From Labia minor (taxonomy: Eukaryota; Arthropoda; Insecta; Dermaptera; Spongiphoridae): DNA of 64,000 nucleotides. Position 1 is the first letter of the stretch, and the number at the start of each line of letters is the position of its first letter. Below, piece by piece: positions 62,406 through 64,000 of this stretch. A program made the position numbers and the translations under genes. Under the pieces are notes generated by a model that saw only the letters and a list, made by a program, of their open reading frames with translations, was not told the origin of the DNA and ran no database searches. The DNA is taken from assembly GCA_963082975.1 (NCBI GenBank), contig OY720344.1, forward strand, positions 33,162,033 through 33,226,032, given 5' to 3'.

Positions 62406-64000
62406 TATATGTTATTAAGTTGTTAAAATTTCTAAAATCATTTGTTTCTTATATTTACATAAATATATATTTAATTTTTATAAAATCGTTATGAATCTAA
62501 TATATCACTGAAATAAGAAAAAAATTAATTGATCAAATCAAATTAATCAATTAAAAGTAGGGTGCCATATTTTAAGAATAATTGGCTTGAAAAATGAAAT
62601 TTATAAACAAAAAACATTAAAATAGCCTCTTAAATTAAATTTGTGATTATTTAACTAACGATGAGCCTGATAGCAATACTGTTTAAATTAAAATGAACAC
62701 CTTGTATATATTTATTATATATACATTATATAAAATAAGAATTAACAATAATTTGTAATAATTATTTTTAACTTCAACTTATATGTACTTATATATTTTA
62801 TATCATATGTCTAATTTAACTTATCATAATAACCTATAAATTATCACTCACTTTAATGTTTTTCTTGTGATATTCAATTTTATGAAATCATTAAATTTTA
62901 AACATTACTTTTTTTATGTATAAATTAGTAAGTATCAATGTTTTCCCAATTTGGATATACAATTTATCTTTTATCCGGTTCTGGAATTTATTTTATTTCT
63001 TTCCTTTAAAGTATGTGTCTATGTTCATATTATATAATGTATTATTATTGTATTTTAAAATAAAATTAACTAAAGAGGTAAACATGCAGGAATATTCATG
63101 AGTTTTGAACTGAAAACATCTAATCGATTGTATGTTAAGGTGTGCGCTGTCCACGTGCACTTCGTCACGCACAGGAGACTGATGCATCATTTAAGAATAG
63201 CTAATCACAAGACCACAATGGAAGAGGCTGGGACGCGTGTCCATAATCCTCAATTCCCTCTTAAGGGACATATTACTCGAAATCCAAAAGAACAATCGCT
63301 CCTTTCGATTTCTACTCATGTCACGAAATGAATTAACGAGAAGAAAAGAAAGCATTTGCATTGCAGTATAATTTCGCCCTTTAGGGATTTTTTTTACATA
63401 TAAATAAAATCAAATAATATTGACATAAATATCTTTTATTAAGTATAAACATATGATATTAAGATATTTATATAAACAAATTATTTAACATATACCTATA
63501 TATATATATATATAATTATATTGAAAAATATTTAGTTTGAAAATATATATAAATTCAAGGTTAACTAGAAAATAATTTTATAAATCAGGTTGTGTTAAAT
63601 TTTTGACCTAACGAAATTAATAATATTAATTGAAATGTATAATTTTCTTAATGAATCGAACTTAAATAATCTAAAATGGACGAGAGGTAGTAATTAAACA
63701 TAATTTTTTAAAAGAAGCCTCAATTTCCTTTTTCCTAGAAAAATAAACTTCTTATGATGTTTCTTATTATTAATTATTTTTAATTTAATAATAATTAGCT
63801 ATAAATGTTTCTGGTAAAAATTTCAATAGAATTATTAGAAAATATTTTTTAATAAAATAATTTGAAATTAATTTGTGAATATTAGCTTAAATAAATAAAA
63901 AAGAATAATTCAAATAGTGAAAAAGTTAATCTCTTTGGAGAATTATTCCTTTCTATAAATTATTAATCGAAAGAGTTGGATTGTACCAGTCAATGAACGA
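62406..64000. other. Intergenic DNA at the window end
   Basis: A/T-rich apart from an island at 63110-63345 with CACGTGCAC and balanced base composition. Its open frames on both strands lack splice or domain support. It could be an enhancer or an exon of a gene extending past the window. Confidence 0.35.

Noticed and set aside
1-64000. CRISPR arrays, prokaryotic operons or phage-defence systems
   Set aside because: The window is eukaryotic with spliced genes; no regularly spaced repeats with unique spacers are present.

Overview
This is a very AT-rich, intron-bearing eukaryotic window. It is most likely from an insect, because three genes carry the Osiris (DUF1676) architecture, a family known from insects and their hexapod relatives. 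Base composition, short AT-rich introns and the mix of hAT, mariner/Tc1, BEL/Pao and non-LTR elements fit many insects. An AT-rich hymenopteran such as a parasitoid wasp is my guess and cannot be proven from this sequence.

Housekeeping half (1-26 kb). Four complete genes can be assembled exon by exon with phase-consistent GT-AG introns. They are a MIF4G-domain protein of the CTIF/MIF4GD type (minus, 5-1838), carnosine N-methyltransferase CARNMT1 (minus, 9109-11766), the tRNA ribose methyltransferase TARBP1 (plus, 12930-22130), and the cohesin acetyltransferase ESCO/Eco1 (minus, 22689-25787). CARNMT1 and TARBP1 are divergent from a 1.2 kb gap. TARBP1 and ESCO converge with about 560 bp between stop codons. 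A repeat-rich strip between the first two genes holds a decayed BEL/Pao retrotransposon, hAT-type miniature elements, two copies of a dispersed repeat and a tRNA-headed composite SINE.

Transposon strip (27.1-31.5 kb). A hAT miniature element with a perfect 8-bp target duplication is followed by a decayed Tc1-like transposon. That transposon is cut off by an internally deleted non-LTR retrotransposon.

Osiris half (35-56.5 kb). Three plus-strand Osiris-family genes (35411-39471, 44112-44654, 52990-56425) each have a signal peptide, a TATA-type promoter and a C-terminal LAY/MAY-type tail motif. Between them on the minus strand lie an ankyrin-repeat multi-membrane-span protein (44736-48077), whose 3' end faces the short Osiris gene, and an unidentified apparently tail-anchored protein (40288-40731, 5' end not found). 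Osiris proteins are generally linked to cuticle and epithelial secretion and are often co-regulated.

The last 7.5 kb contains no gene I can support. It holds two internally deleted mariner elements, a hAT remnant that keeps the transposase C-terminus, and several GC-richer non-coding islands that may be regulatory. I found no convincing previously undescribed multi-gene system. The best leads are the ankyrin/membrane gene, the tail-anchored protein, the one-exon Osiris gene, a perfect 47-bp hairpin in a TARBP1 intron and the tRNA/LINE composite element.
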